Positions 7,943 through 17,220 of a DNA stretch of 59,068 bases are shown here, one piece after another. The DNA lies in NCBI GenBank assembly GCA_016875165.1, contig VGSF01000020.1, positions 1-59,068 on the forward strand, read 5' to 3'. The stretch is from Deltaproteobacteria bacterium (lineage in GTDB: Bacteria; Desulfobacterota; SM23-61). The notes below the pieces were generated by a model. That model did no database searches, was not told the DNA's origin, and worked only from the letters and a program-made list of their open reading frames with translations. The position numbers and the translations under genes were made by a program. Positions within the stretch are counted from its first letter, which is position 1; every line of letters begins with the position of its first letter.

Positions 7943-9781
7943 TTAACCAGCGGAATCATCTATCCATTTTTTCTGCTCCACGAGGAGACGTTGCTTCCGT
8001 TTTAGAAGCTCCTTTACCCCGGGGGCGCTCAAGGGGCCTTCTTGCCCCTGCCGGCTTCGTTGCCGGATTTCTTCATCCACGTGCTGGATTTCCTGGCGCA
8101 CCCGGGAAAGCTTTACTTTTTTTAGGCAATCCCTGAGCATGCGGTCGGGATCCATCACGCTTTCCCCGGTCAAAAGCAGTTCCGAGGTCAGGTCCTTGGA
8201 TTCTTCATCGCCCACATGGCTGAGGAATTCCTGGACATCCATTTTCCCCCGGGCTTCCTGAAAATTCATGATTTCCCGAGCCAATTTTCGATGGGAGGGG
8301 TCGGTGAAACCATCCTTGCCTACGACTTCTTCGACCAGCGGAATTACATGGTTATTAAGAAGCATTAACTGCAAAAGGAGCCGCTCATGGGCTGGTCCTT
8401 TTGGGGGGCCCGGAGATGTTTTTTGAGCTTCGGTCAGAGGAGATGATTTTCCCCGAAGCTGGCCGCGAATCTGGGTTTCCTTCAACCCCAGCCGGCTGGC
8501 CACTCGTTCTATGTAAAGGTTCTGTTCCAGAGGATCCTTAAGGCGGTTTAAAGCTGGAAGAAGTTCACGAACGGCCCGGACCTTTCCCTCTACAGTCCTG
8601 ATCAGATGCCGGCGCAGGGCCTGCTCCAATAAATATTCCACAAGAGGAAGGGCATTAGCCAGAACCTGCTCAAACCCGGCCCTCTTTTCCCGGCGGATGA
8701 AACTGTCAGGGTCAGAGCCGGCAGGCAGGGAAGCCACACGGACAGAGATTCCTTCCTTAAAAAAGATCTCCAAACTTCGCTGGGTGGCTTTTTGGCCGCC
8801 TTCGTCCGCATCGAAGACCAGAACCGCCTCTTTAGTATATCGCCCCAACAGGCTCACCTGGGCAGTGGTCAGGGCAGTGCCCAGGGAGGCCGCCACGTTT
8901 CGGATTCCCTCCTGGGTAAGGGAGAGAAGATCCATGTACCCTTCCACGATCACGACATATCCGTGTTCCCGAATGGCGCTTAAGGCCGCATTCAGCCCAT
9001 ATAGATTATGACCTTTATTATAGATGGGGGACTCCGGCGAATTCATGTACTTGGGAGGGGCCTGGTTGCCGTTTATCGTGGCCTCGCCAATAATCCTCCC
9101 CCCAAAACCGCAGACCTTGCCTCCCAGGTTGATGATCGGGAAAATTACCCTCTGGCGAAATCGGTCATAAAAATTAGGCTTTTCGCCCTGGTTTCTACCT
9201 TCTTTCCGGGGGATGATCAGCCCCAGGTTTTCGGCCAGATTCAGGGGAACTCCTTTATTCTTCAAAAAGATGGCCAGGGAGTCCCAGGAAGAGGGCGCAA
9301 ACCCCAGGCGGTGGTCCTTGATAACTTCTTCTGAGATGCCCCTTTCGGCCAGGTATTTTCTGCCTTCCTCGCCGTCTTTCTGGGAGATTAGCAGACGGTG
9401 GTAGTATTCGGCGGCGACCTCATTGATCTCGAACAACCGTCCCTGCATACTTCTGCGGGCCTTCTCGGCTTCGGATAATTCCCGGCTGGGGAGGGTTATC
9501 CTGTATCGTTTGGCCAGCTCTTGCACGGCTTCGGGGAAACCCAGGTTGTTGGCCCGCATCAGGAAGTTAAAAAGATTTCCCCCGGCTCCGCATCCGAAGC
9601 AATGGAAGATGCCCTTCTCTTCGTTCACCGTGAAAGAAGGAGTCCTTTCCGAATGAAAAGGGCAGAGACCCAGGTAATTTTTCCCGGCCTTTTTCAAGGA
9701 CACAAAGTCGCCAATGACCTCCAGGATACTGGCCCGCTCCTTGATCTCAGCGATTTTTCCTTCAGGAATGAAGTCGCTCAT
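7943..9781 (-). CDS. dnaG: DNA primase DnaG
   Basis: A 612-residue primase that makes RNA primers for DNA replication. The CHC2 zinc finger is at residues 40-64 (C40, H43, C61, C64). The catalytic core and TOPRIM domain show [11 protein letters not shown] and [10 protein letters not shown] with the acidic metal ligands. The C-terminal helicase-binding part (from about 430) is more variable, as is normal. The ATG at 9781 lies one base after the mutS2 stop, so the two genes are probably cotranscribed and coupled. The length is as expected for the family. Confidence 0.97.
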   Translation of the reverse strand: MSDFIPEGKIAEIKERASILEVIGDFVSLKKAGKNYLGLCPFHSERTPSFTVNEEKGIFHCFGCGAGGNLFNFLMRANNLGFPEAVQELAKRYRITLPSRELSEAEKARRSMQGRLFEINEVAAEYYHRLLISQKDGEEGRKYLAERGISEEVIKDHRLGFAPSSWDSLAIFLKNKGVPLNLAENLGLIIPRKEGRNQGEKPNFYDRFRQRVIFPIINLGGKVCGFGGRIIGEATINGNQAPPKYMNSPESPIYNKGHNLYGLNAALSAIREHGYVVIVEGYMDLLSLTQEGIRNVAASLGTALTTAQVSLLGRYTKEAVLVFDADEGGQKATQRSLEIFFKEGISVRVASLPAGSDPDSFIRREKRAGFEQVLANALPLVEYLLEQALRRHLIRTVEGKVRAVRELLPALNRLKDPLEQNLYIERVASRLGLKETQIRGQLRGKSSPLTEAQKTSPGPPKGPAHERLLLQLMLLNNHVIPLVEEVVGKDGFTDPSHRKLAREIMNFQEARGKMDVQEFLSHVGDEESKDLTSELLLTGESVMDPDRMLRDCLKKVKLSRVRQEIQHVDEEIRQRSRQGQEGPLSAPGVKELLKRKQRLLVEQKKWIDDSAG

Positions 9782-9782
9782 C

Positions 9783-12107
9783 TCAGTTCCGCCTAATTCC
9801 TTCTTTGCCTGAGCGCCGGTTTCGTGTAGCGTCAGTTGGCGTAGATCCGATTTCTATTATGGTAACTCCGTCTCCCCCACGACCCGGAGCGCCAGGCATG
9901 AAGGCTTTTACAAGAACATGTTCTCTTAAGTGTTCCCGGATTGCTTTGCGCAGCCGGCCTGTTCCGGCCCCGTGGATGACCTCCAATTCTCGGAAACCTG
10001 CTAAAAATGCTTCATCGAGGCCTTTATCCACCACTGGAAGAGCTTCTTCGACGCGCAGGCCGATAACGTTCAGTTCCCGGGCAGCAGAGGGGATCTGGTA
10101 GTGAAGGAAATTAGAATAATTTGGTTGATTTTCTTTCTTTTTGGCCCCTAACTTTGGCGATAGGCCCCTTCCCAAATGGCCCAAAGCGGTATTTTCCGCA
10201 AGTTCTGAACCGCTTTGCCGCTGGCTTTCTGCGCCGGCCGGGTTTTCCGCTATGAAGTGCCGGTTGATCTTTTGTTCTTCACTCCTGATCGCCTGCTCCA
10301 GGCGATGCACGTCGGTTCGGCCCCTGGCCTTGAACTCGTTGATTAACCCCCTCAGATCTTCTTTAGCCTGGCGTACCAACCCTTGAGCTTCTTCGCGGGC
10401 CCTAAAAAGAAAAATTTCTCCCTCCCTCTGGGTCCGAAGCAGGAAGGTTCCGGCTTCCTCCCGGGCGGTTTCCATTTCCTGCCGAAAGCGCTCGGCTTCC
10501 TTTTGTTTTGCTTCCATCTCCCGCTGGGTTTGCTCCAGGCTCTTAAGCAATTCCATCACTTTGCGGTCGCCCTGGCCAAGATAACCCTCTGCTCTTTTCA
10601 CCAGATCAGGGGGGAAACCCCATTTCTCGGCCATGGGTAAGGCATAACTCTCGCCTGGACGGCCATAGATCAGCCGGTAAGTGGGGCGGAGCGTGTCAGA
10701 GTTGAACTCTACTGAAACATTAACTATATCCTGGTGAAGGGCCCCGTAAGCCTTGAGCAGATGGAGGTGTGTGGTAACGACCGTCTTCGCTCCCCGCTCC
10801 CGCAGCCCATCGATCAAGGCCATGGTCAAGGCCGCCCCTTCGGCAGGATCTGTCCCTCCCCCGACCTCGTCCAAAAGGATGAGGGAGGACTTGCCTGCCT
10901 CTTTGACAATCCTGGAAGCGCTCTGTATCCAGGCTGAAAAAGTGCTCAGGTTGTCCTGCAAACTTTGCTCATCGCCAATATCCGCGAAGATATTGTTGAA
11001 GACCGCCACCTCACTCTCCCCGGCTGCGGGAATGGGGATTCCACATTGGGTCATCAAGGTGAGGAGTCCCAGGGTCTTCAGGGCTACGGTTTTCCCTCCG
11101 GTATTGGCGCCGGTTACGATCAGGGTGTTTTTGCCGTTGTCCAGATGGAGATCGACCGGCACGACAGATTTTGGTTCAATCAGGGGGTGGCGGGCGCTTA
11201 GCAGGCGCCAGTGCCCCTCAGCGTTTAGCAATGGGATCGTCCCCTTAACAGCTCTGGCGTATTTGGCCTTGGCAAAAACCAGGTCCAGACGGCCTAACGA
11301 TTCCACTGCCTGGAGGATTTCTTTGGCTTGCTCCCGGACCCTAACAGTCAGGTGGAGGAGAATCCTTCGTTCTTCTTCTTTCTCATCCTTAAGGAGCAAA
11401 TTCAGTTCATTATTTTCCTCCACGGTGGAAAGGGGCTCAATGAAATAAGTGGCCCGGGATTGGGATTGATCGTGGATGATTCCCGGCATGATATTCTTGA
11501 GATCGGCTTTTACCGCCACTACATAGCGCTCGTTGCGCAGGGTGATGATCTCATCCTGAAATATCTTCCTTAGGTTTTCCTGTTCCCACAGTGATTCCAG
11601 GGCGTTGCGGATCCGGCCGCGGAGGCGGGAGACTTCCTTGCGGATGTGCCGCAGTTCCGGGCTGGCCGAATCCAGTATGTCCCCGCGAGGTCCGAAGGCC
11701 GATCGTAACGCTGCATAGAGCTCCCTGAACTCCGGAAGTTCCTCCATCCACTTTATCAAGATGGGATGATTAGCGCTGGCTTTGCGCAGAAAATGCTTAA
11801 CTTGACCAGCCGCCCCCAGAGTGCTCCTTAACGTAAGGAATTCTTCGGGAAGCAAACAGGTTCCTTCAGCGCGAGATCTGAACAACAGGGGCCGCACGTC
11901 ATAAGCCCCTTCCAGGGGAATGTCCCCTTCTTCTTGCAGGATATCAGAAGCTTCGTCTACTTGTTTCAGAAGGACGGCAACTTCTTCCTTCCCTGCGGAG
12001 GGACGAAGGGCAAGACAAAGAGCCTGGCCTAACTCCGAGGAGGCATAACCCTGCAAAATTTGCAAGAGCCGATGAAACTCTAAAACACGGAGCGAACGCT
12101 CCTCCAT
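9783..12107 (-). CDS. mutS2: MutS2-family ATPase/endonuclease
   Basis: A 774-residue MutS2 protein. The MutS-type core includes Walker A VTGANTGGKTVALKTLG near residue 335 and Walker B LILLDEVGGGTDPAEGAAL near 410. A coiled-coil linker spans about 510-625, and a C-terminal Smr domain (about 695-760) contains EVIHGAGTGRLRKAIREHL. MutS2 proteins act on branched DNA, and some act in ribosome-collision rescue rather than mismatch repair. In this Smr domain the LDLH/LDLR-like first motif reads LNVIGLRVEEAL. The acidic nuclease residue of that motif is therefore missing, while the HGxGxG motif is intact. The gene sits between yqeY and dnaG. Confidence 0.93.
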   Translation of the reverse strand: MEERSLRVLEFHRLLQILQGYASSELGQALCLALRPSAGKEEVAVLLKQVDEASDILQEEGDIPLEGAYDVRPLLFRSRAEGTCLLPEEFLTLRSTLGAAGQVKHFLRKASANHPILIKWMEELPEFRELYAALRSAFGPRGDILDSASPELRHIRKEVSRLRGRIRNALESLWEQENLRKIFQDEIITLRNERYVVAVKADLKNIMPGIIHDQSQSRATYFIEPLSTVEENNELNLLLKDEKEEERRILLHLTVRVREQAKEILQAVESLGRLDLVFAKAKYARAVKGTIPLLNAEGHWRLLSARHPLIEPKSVVPVDLHLDNGKNTLIVTGANTGGKTVALKTLGLLTLMTQCGIPIPAAGESEVAVFNNIFADIGDEQSLQDNLSTFSAWIQSASRIVKEAGKSSLILLDEVGGGTDPAEGAALTMALIDGLRERGAKTVVTTHLHLLKAYGALHQDIVNVSVEFNSDTLRPTYRLIYGRPGESYALPMAEKWGFPPDLVKRAEGYLGQGDRKVMELLKSLEQTQREMEAKQKEAERFRQEMETAREEAGTFLLRTQREGEIFLFRAREEAQGLVRQAKEDLRGLINEFKARGRTDVHRLEQAIRSEEQKINRHFIAENPAGAESQRQSGSELAENTALGHLGRGLSPKLGAKKKENQPNYSNFLHYQIPSAARELNVIGLRVEEALPVVDKGLDEAFLAGFRELEVIHGAGTGRLRKAIREHLREHVLVKAFMPGAPGRGGDGVTIIEIGSTPTDATRNRRSGKEGIRRN

Positions 12108-12420
12108 GAATTTGCCTCTGGCTGCCGGGGTGGCTACTCCGACAGCCTTATCTTTAATGAGGTGGCCCTAAGATTGTTTTTCCACTTCAGCGCAGTCCAG
12201 AGTAAAAGGCGAAAAATAATCGATGATCGTGGAGCGAGGGTTGGAATACTTGTTTGCCTCCCGGTTCATCGCAGCCGTAAAAAACAGGAAGTGCGACAAA
12301 AGGAGTTATTCGCTCGAGAACGAGAAAGAAAGAAATTATAACCCCCTCCCCGCAGCCGGTATTTCCGGGCGGCATTAGGGTCCTGGGATAAGCGTAAGGA
12401 GAGCTTGCCAAGAGGAATTT
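12108..12420. other. Intergenic region between yqeY and mutS2, no gene recognised
   Basis: These 313 bp hold a 74-codon open frame on the minus strand (12187-12411) with no family resemblance, no clear ribosome site and unremarkable composition. A short C/G-rich segment GCTGCCGGGGTGGCTACTCC lies near 12120. In related gene orders this position often holds cvpA or nothing. I see no RNA gene or repeat copy here. Confidence 0.4.
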
Positions 12421-12879
12421 TCAGCTCGCCGGCTTGGATAATTTTTGTTTGACGATCTCGCTGACTATTTTTCCTTCAGCCCGGCCGGCAATTTTAGCCA
12501 TGACCCCTTTCATGACCTTGCCCTGGTCTTTGAGACCGGTGGCCTGAGTTTCCCCTATAACTTGCTCGATGAGCGCCTCGATCTCCTGCTGGGATAAGGA
12601 TTGGGGAAGATAACTAAGGAGATACTGGAGTTCTGCTTCTTCCTTCTCCACCAAGTCCTGCCGCTGGCCCTGCTGAAAGAGGCGAATGGATTCCCGCCGC
12701 TGCTTGACCAGGGTGGAGATTGCCTCCATCACCTCGGCGTCCGATAGTTCTTTCTTCTGGCCGCTGACCTCCCGCTTCTTGATCTCGGTTCGCAGAAGAC
12801 GCAACGCCGAAAGTTTTCGTTCATCCCGGGCTTTAAGAGCCTCGTTGGAATCTTTAGCGATTTGTTCTTTGAGTGTCAT
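12421..12879 (-). CDS. yqeY: YqeY/GatB-domain protein
   Basis: A 152-residue protein of the YqeY family, which shares the helical tail domain of the GatB subunit of tRNA amidotransferase. It shows the family signatures LRLLRTEIKKREV and RRESIRLFQQGQRQDLVEKE. The C-terminal three-helix part includes KDQGKVMKGVMAKIAGRAEGK. Its molecular role is not firmly known; tRNA-related binding is assumed from GatB. It starts six bases after rpsU, and the rpsU-yqeY pair followed by dnaG-rpoD is a widely conserved order. Confidence 0.93.
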   Translation of the reverse strand: MTLKEQIAKDSNEALKARDERKLSALRLLRTEIKKREVSGQKKELSDAEVMEAISTLVKQRRESIRLFQQGQRQDLVEKEEAELQYLLSYLPQSLSQQEIEALIEQVIGETQATGLKDQGKVMKGVMAKIAGRAEGKIVSEIVKQKLSKPAS

Positions 12880-12885
12880 GCCCGA

Positions 12886-13083
12886 TCACTCGTCATAGAC
12901 CCGCGTGCGCTTCAAGGCCCGCTTGCGCGCGGCCAGGGCTTTCTTCTTCTTCTTCACACTGGGTTTTTCGTAATGTTCCCGTTTGCGGATTTCCGAAAGA
13001 ATTCCAGCCTTTTCGCATTGCTTTTTGAATCTTTTCAGGGCATTTTCGAAAGATTCACCTTCTTTAACTTTGACCCCCGGCAT
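12886..13083 (-). CDS. rpsU: Ribosomal protein bS21
   Basis: A 65-residue basic protein matching bS21: it starts [20 protein letters not shown] and has a lysine/arginine-rich helical tail ending in RTRVYDE. It binds the 3' end region of 16S rRNA in the small subunit and supports initiation. GGGAGGGAGGGG precedes the ATG and forms a strong ribosome site. It is the first gene of the rpsU-yqeY-mutS2-dnaG-rpoD block. An AT-rich stretch upstream (13101-13140) contains TACAAT on the minus strand, which could serve as a -10 box, but no good -35 is visible. Confidence 0.96.
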   Translation of the reverse strand: MPGVKVKEGESFENALKRFKKQCEKAGILSEIRKREHYEKPSVKKKKKALAARKRALKRTRVYDE

Positions 13084-13150
13084 TCATTTTCCCCTCCCTC
13101 CCAAACCGATTGTATTTTTTCAAAAAAATATTTCTTTTCAGATTAAAAGT

Positions 13151-13330
13151 GATAGTTTCGTAAAAAGTCGTCACTAAGCCTGCCCCGGAATGTCGTAATC
13201 CGGGGGTGAAAACCGGTGTCCAGAGATGGCGGAACATATTGAAAAGACTGGATTCCGGCTGGAGTTTATCCCGATGAAAATCGGGGCCGGAATGACGAAA
13301 GAGCCAAAATACGACTTTTTACGAGACCAT
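13151..13330. mobile_element. Class A inverted-repeat element, copy A3
   Basis: Begins GATAGTTTCGTAAAAAGTCG and ends CGACTTTTTACGAGACCAT. The interior has GGTGAAAACCGGTGTCCAG, CTGGATTCCGGCTGG and GGGGCCGGAATGACG modules. The flanks TAAAAGT and TAAAATT look like a mutated 7-bp target duplication. It lies upstream of rpsU on the opposite side of the AT-rich tract. Confidence 0.75.
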
Positions 13331-13430
13331 TAAAATTTATCGGATCATTTTTCCGGAGCAGAATTTTTTAAAATATGCAGATTTTTTTTGTTAATCTGTT
13401 ATATCGGCCTTTAAAGTCGCTTAGAATATT

Positions 13431-13543
13431 TGTATCAGTTTAGAGTTTTGGAAAAATGGCGGCAACGCCTCTGTTTGGCCCCCGGGCCCTGGAATCCCTT
13501 GGCCTTGGTGATACACCTTTCTTCAAAGAGCTAAAGTGTTACG
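13431..13543. mobile_element. Class E element, internally deleted copy E1
   Basis: The right end TTCTTCAAAGAGCTAAAGTGTTAC and the left end GTATCAGTTTAGAGTTTTGG are the inverted termini of class E. Only the outer stem and CCCCGGGCCCTGGAATCCC of the interior remain. The rest of the gap to hisF (13544-13636) is AT-rich, without recognisable features. Confidence 0.6.
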
Positions 13544-13636
13544 AATATTTTGTTTTTAAATAAATATTCTAATCTTTATGATTATAAAAGTCAAAGTATT
13601 TTTTGATAAAAAAGTCTTGAAAAGATACTTCGGTTT

Positions 13637-14476
13637 TTATGCCAGCCTGACCGTAAGATTGCTTTTTCTCAGGTATTCTTTCGCTTCCTGCACGGTATGC
13701 TGCCGGTAATGGAAAATAGAAGCGGCTAGGACTGCATCGGCTTTTCCATAAACAAAGGCATCGTGGAGATGCTCAAGTGTTCCAGCTCCTCCGGAAGCGA
13801 TTATCGGGATGCTCAGGGAATCGGATAAAATCCTGGTCAGGGGAATGTCGTACCCGAGTTTCGTCCCATCCCGGTCCATGCTGGTAAGCAAAATTTCACC
13901 TGCGCCGTTCTTCTCCACCTTCCTGGCCCATTCCAGAGCGTCGATCCCCGTAGGAGTCCGGCCCCCGTGGATATAAACCTCCCAGGAAAGTTTTTTGCAG
14001 AATGCAGTTAGCTCATGGCCGTTGTCTTTTTTGGCCATGTCGTCGGCCTTATTCCACAATCCCCTTTCCGCAGGCCTCCTTTTGGCATCGATGGCCACTA
14101 CGATACACTGGCTCCCGAATTTCTCCGAGGCCTCTCGAACAAAGTCGGGGTATTGCACGGCGGCCGTGTTGACCGAGACTTTGTCAGCCCCGGCCCGCAG
14201 TAATTCCCGGATGTCCGCAAGGTTTCTTATCCCCCCCCCTACGGTCAAAGGCATGAAGACTTCTTCGGCGGTCCGGCGGACGACTTCGAGGATAATCTGG
14301 CGGCGATCGGAAGAAGCGGTGATGTCTAAAAAAGTAAGCTCATCTGCGCCCTGGTCATCATAAACCCGGGCGTTTTCCACCGGGTCGCCGGCGTCCCGCA
14401 GGTGGACGAAATTGGTGCCCTTCACCACCCGGCCATCCTTTACATCCAGGCAGGGAATAATCCGTTTGGCCAGCAA
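13637..14476 (-). CDS. hisF: Imidazole glycerol phosphate synthase cyclase subunit HisF
   Basis: A 279-residue (beta/alpha)8 barrel that uses ammonia from HisH to form imidazole glycerol phosphate and AICAR in histidine synthesis. The catalytic aspartates are present: D11 in [15 protein letters not shown] and D130 in [10 protein letters not shown] choose TTG at 14476, since the family begins [11 protein letters not shown] and AAGGAG lies six bases before it; the gene begins one base after the hisA stop. Unusual: about 28 extra residues (136-163, [14 protein letters not shown] and following) sit between AKRRP and [13 protein letters not shown]. This makes the protein longer than the usual 250-255 residues. 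hisH is not in the window. Confidence 0.95.
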   Translation of the reverse strand: MLAKRIIPCLDVKDGRVVKGTNFVHLRDAGDPVENARVYDDQGADELTFLDITASSDRRQIILEVVRRTAEEVFMPLTVGGGIRNLADIRELLRAGADKVSVNTAAVQYPDFVREASEKFGSQCIVVAIDAKRRPAERGLWNKADDMAKKDNGHELTAFCKKLSWEVYIHGGRTPTGIDALEWARKVEKNGAGEILLTSMDRDGTKLGYDIPLTRILSDSLSIPIIASGGAGTLEHLHDAFVYGKADAVLAASIFHYRQHTVQEAKEYLRKSNLTVRLA

Positions 14477-14477
14477 C

Positions 14478-15212
14478 TCAATCTCCTTTTTTATCTGCTC
14501 GGGCAATGGCTTCCGGAAGCTTTAAAGTTCCGGCATAAAGGGCCTTGCCCACAATAACACCGCAAACGCCCTCCGGCTCCAAAGGCAAGAGGGCTTCGAT
14601 ATCGGCGATCGTGGAAATACCCCCCGAGGCTATTACTGGAATTTTTAAGGCCCGGGCCATCTCTCGCGTGGCTTGCAGGTTTATTCCTTTTTGGGTTCCA
14701 TCCCGGAGGATGTCTGTATAAATGATTAGAGAGGCTCCCAGCTCTTCACATCTCCTGGCTAAGTCAATCGCCAAAACCCCTGTCTCCTTGACCCAGCCGG
14801 CTACGGCTGCCCGTCCTTCTTTGGCGGCTATATCCACGGCCACACGCCCCGGCCACTCAATGCAGGCTTCCTTTAGAAACTGAGGGTCGGCAAAAGCTGC
14901 CGTGCCCAGGATCACCCGCCGAACCCCGAGAGAAAGGTAATCTTCAACCGTGGCCAGGTCTCTGATGCCCCCGCCCGCTTGAACGGGAACGGAAGATCTT
15001 CTCACAATGGCCTCAACCGTTCCCCTATTGTGGGGAAGGCCATCCCGGGCGCCATCCAGATCAACCAGGTGAAGGAATCCGGCCCCCTGGTTAATCCACC
15101 GCTCGGCCATAGCCGCGGGGTCTTCTCCGTATACGGTCTCCTGGTTATAATCACCCTGGATGAGCCGAACGCATTTTCCCCCGCGGATGTCAATAGCTGG
15201 AATGATTAGCAT
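14478..15212 (-). CDS. hisA: Phosphoribosyl-formimino-AICAR ribotide isomerase HisA
   Basis: A 244-residue (beta/alpha)8 isomerase of histidine biosynthesis. It begins [17 protein letters not shown], with catalytic D8, and contains the second acidic region [14 protein letters not shown] and two phosphate-binding loops (VQAGGGIRD and IASGGIST). ATG 15212 fits the family; an upstream frame extension is spurious. There is no clear ribosome site, only TATAATTTT immediately upstream. A class A element begins 24 bp upstream and may have displaced the original leader. hisF follows with one base between them, so the pair is cotranscribed. Confidence 0.95.
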   Translation of the reverse strand: MLIIPAIDIRGGKCVRLIQGDYNQETVYGEDPAAMAERWINQGAGFLHLVDLDGARDGLPHNRGTVEAIVRRSSVPVQAGGGIRDLATVEDYLSLGVRRVILGTAAFADPQFLKEACIEWPGRVAVDIAAKEGRAAVAGWVKETGVLAIDLARRCEELGASLIIYTDILRDGTQKGINLQATREMARALKIPVIASGGISTIADIEALLPLEPEGVCGVIVGKALYAGTLKLPEAIARADKKGD

Positions 15213-15236
15213 AAAATTATATGGGACGCAGATTTT

Positions 15237-15406
15237 GATGGTCTCGTAAAAAGTCGTCACTCCGGCCTGCCTGTGCCTGGCAGACAGGTGAAAACCGGAG
15301 TCCAGGGTAATTTATAAGCATTTGAATCCCGCTCTGAGCGGGACTGGATTCCGGCTTCCGCCGGAATGACGGAAAAGGGGATTTTCAGACTTTTTACGAG
15401 TCCATC
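15237..15406. mobile_element. Class A inverted-repeat element, copy A4, with clear target duplication
   Basis: Starts GATGGTCTCGTAAAAAGTCG and ends GACTTTTTACGAGTCCATC. CAGATTTT precedes the left end, and AGATTTT follows the right end with a C shared with the terminus, giving a perfect 7-8 bp target duplication. The interior has an extra CCTGCCTGTGCCTGGCAGAC hairpin and the GGAATGAC palindrome. It lies between manC and hisA, 24 bp from the hisA start. Confidence 0.82.
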
Positions 15407-15505
15407 AGATTTTCGCAGATAAAAATATAAAATAAAACGTAAACCGCAAGGGGCTGGGCATGATGGCGTCTGCGTTCCCTTGCGTCCTCAAAGGAATTTC
15501 CTAAT

Positions 15506-16615
15506 TTATAAATATTCTTTCCAACCTTTATCGTTCAATTCCTGTAAAACTCTCCGGACTTCCTGGGATCTTTGCCGGGGGCAGACGAGGAAAGCATTTC
15601 CAGCCTCAACCACGACCACGTCCTTAAGGCCGATGACCGCGATAAGTTTTTCCTCGCTGCGGATAAGGCAACCGGAGCTATCAATGGCCAGCACTTTGCC
15701 CTGGGCTGCTCTATCCCCACTCTTAAGAGCATTCCCGGCTTTGTCTTTGGGCCAAATCTTAGTTAGGGCCTCCCAGCTTCCCACGTCATTCCAGGGAAAC
15801 TTTGCTTCCATTAAGGCCACGTTATCGGCTTTCTCCATGATTCCGTAATCCACCGAGACAGGCTGGATTCGTTTGTAGATTTTTTCAAGGAGAAGTCTTT
15901 CACAAGAGGTTCCCAGGGAATCCTTTAGAACCATCATTCCCCGATACAGGTCAGGAAGATATTTTTTTATGGCTTCTAAAAAAACATCTACGTTCCATAT
16001 AAACATGCCGCTATTCCAGAGATAGTCTCCCCGGCGCAAGTAGCTCAAGGCTTTCGGGCGCGACGGTTTTTCCCGGAAGGCTTTGGCCTGAAAAACCTTT
16101 ATTCCATCTGCGGCGTTTAGGATTTCACCTTTCTGAATGTACCCATATCCGGTCTCTGGCTCAGTCGGCTGGACACCCAGAGTCACCAGGAAATTCTGCC
16201 TGGCCGCAAAGCCGGCCGCTTCCCTCAAGGTTCGCAGGAATCTCCTGCGGTCGGCGATATAATGGTCAGCCGGCAGGACAACCATTACCGCTTGCGGGCT
16301 TCTTTGCTTTATATAAAGCGCGGCCAGGCAAAGACAGGGGGCAGTGTTCTTGCCCATAGGCTCTATCAGGATGTTGCCGGGAGGAATCTGCGGAATCTGT
16401 CGGTGCAAATCCTCAGCCTGGGACCTGGAGGTGACAATTAATATTTTCTCGGGAGAAACAAAGGGCCGAACTCTTTCTACGGTTTCCCGGATCATGGGCC
16501 GCTGGGAAATGATGGGAAGAACCTGCTTGGGCTGTTTTCCCCGGCTCCAGGGCCAGAAACGAGTCCCCCCGCCCCCGGCCATGATTACCACGTAGACATT
16601 CGGTTTTTCTCTCAT
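15506..16615 (-). CDS. manC: Mannose-1-phosphate guanylyltransferase
   Basis: A 369-residue nucleotidyltransferase that makes GDP-mannose from mannose 1-phosphate and GTP for surface polysaccharide synthesis. The activating-loop motif MAGGGGTRFWPWSRGKQPKQ is at the N-terminus, followed by VVLPADHYI, GYGYIQKGE, EKPSRPKA, YLWNSGMFIW and the FPWNDVGSWEAL motif. It lacks the C-terminal isomerase domain of long bifunctional enzymes. The ATG at 16615 is favoured by GAGAG eight bases upstream. It lies near the phosphomannomutase, which supplies its substrate, but the two are separated by two repeat elements. Confidence 0.93.
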   Translation of the reverse strand: MREKPNVYVVIMAGGGGTRFWPWSRGKQPKQVLPIISQRPMIRETVERVRPFVSPEKILIVTSRSQAEDLHRQIPQIPPGNILIEPMGKNTAPCLCLAALYIKQRSPQAVMVVLPADHYIADRRRFLRTLREAAGFAARQNFLVTLGVQPTEPETGYGYIQKGEILNAADGIKVFQAKAFREKPSRPKALSYLRRGDYLWNSGMFIWNVDVFLEAIKKYLPDLYRGMMVLKDSLGTSCERLLLEKIYKRIQPVSVDYGIMEKADNVALMEAKFPWNDVGSWEALTKIWPKDKAGNALKSGDRAAQGKVLAIDSSGCLIRSEEKLIAVIGLKDVVVVEAGNAFLVCPRQRSQEVRRVLQELNDKGWKEYL

Positions 16616-16643
16616 AAACAATGCTCTCTTTTAAAATCCCAAA

Positions 16644-16772
16644 TTAATACCGAAACATTAAATAACCTGTCATTGCGAGGAGTGGAACGACGAAACAATC
16701 CCCTGAAGAATGAGATTGCCGCGCCCCTTGGGCTCGCAATGACTTGTAAAGATATTTATTAAGCTCGTATTA
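16644..16772. mobile_element. Class C element, copy C1
   Basis: Termini TTAATACCGAAACATTA and AATATTTAT..GCTCGTATTA are inverted (TAATAC ends). An interior inverted repeat pairs TCATTGCGAGGAGTGGAACG with the right-hand GGGCTCGCAATGA. The length of about 127 bp matches C2 (18605-18733) at high identity. TTA duplications flank both copies. Non-coding. Confidence 0.75.
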
Positions 16773-16871
16773 GCGCTAAGTTGCAAAAGTTAGCGTAATA
16801 TTAAAGGCCTTCCCCAAGCCCAGGGGCAGAATGCTTCGCCCTGTACACCATGAGGAAACAATTCAAATTTC

Positions 16872-17141
16872 CGTAATTCTTTAGCTGTTTGAAATAGTGG
16901 CTTTACCACCTTTGTTGAGGTCCGGGGGTCTGGGTGGAACGCGCCGGAAGCATCGGCCGGGTTTCTGCTTGGCCACAAAGAACCCCGCTCGTTTCCGCCG
17001 GAGGAGGCGGGGGGCGTTTTCCCCGCCCCACCCCCTAAGAAATCAGCGCCTTATGATTCCAAGCGGGCCGCCCAGGCCCCCGGACCATGGATTCCCTTTG
17101 ACCTTACGCCCCACCTCTTTTCAAAGGGGTAAAGTGTTACA
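16872..17141. mobile_element. Class E foldback element, copy E2
   Basis: The ends GTAATTCTTTAGCTGTTTG and CAAAGGGGTAAAGTGTTAC are inverted. The inner stem is GTCCGGGGGTCTGGG against GCCCAGGCCCCCGGAC, with the class-typical word GGAAGCATCGGCC and a GCCGGAGGAGGCGGGG hairpin between. Relative to E3 and E4 the element is inverted and about 15-20 percent diverged. Bases 16773-16871 and 17142-17220 show nothing further. Confidence 0.7.
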
Positions 17142-17220
17142 AATTTCCTAAACCAGAAACCAAAAGAATAGATGATCACTGTTGAAATTGGATCATTTGG
17201 ATTTATTTGGAATTTGGAAT

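Noticed and set aside
12187..12411. 74-codon frame upstream of mutS2
   Set aside because: No family resemblance, no ribosome site, no conservation that I can judge; kept only as a gap note.
15213..15226. TATAAT just before the hisA start as a promoter
   Set aside because: It ends three bases before ATG, so any transcript would start inside the gene; likely chance in AT-rich sequence.
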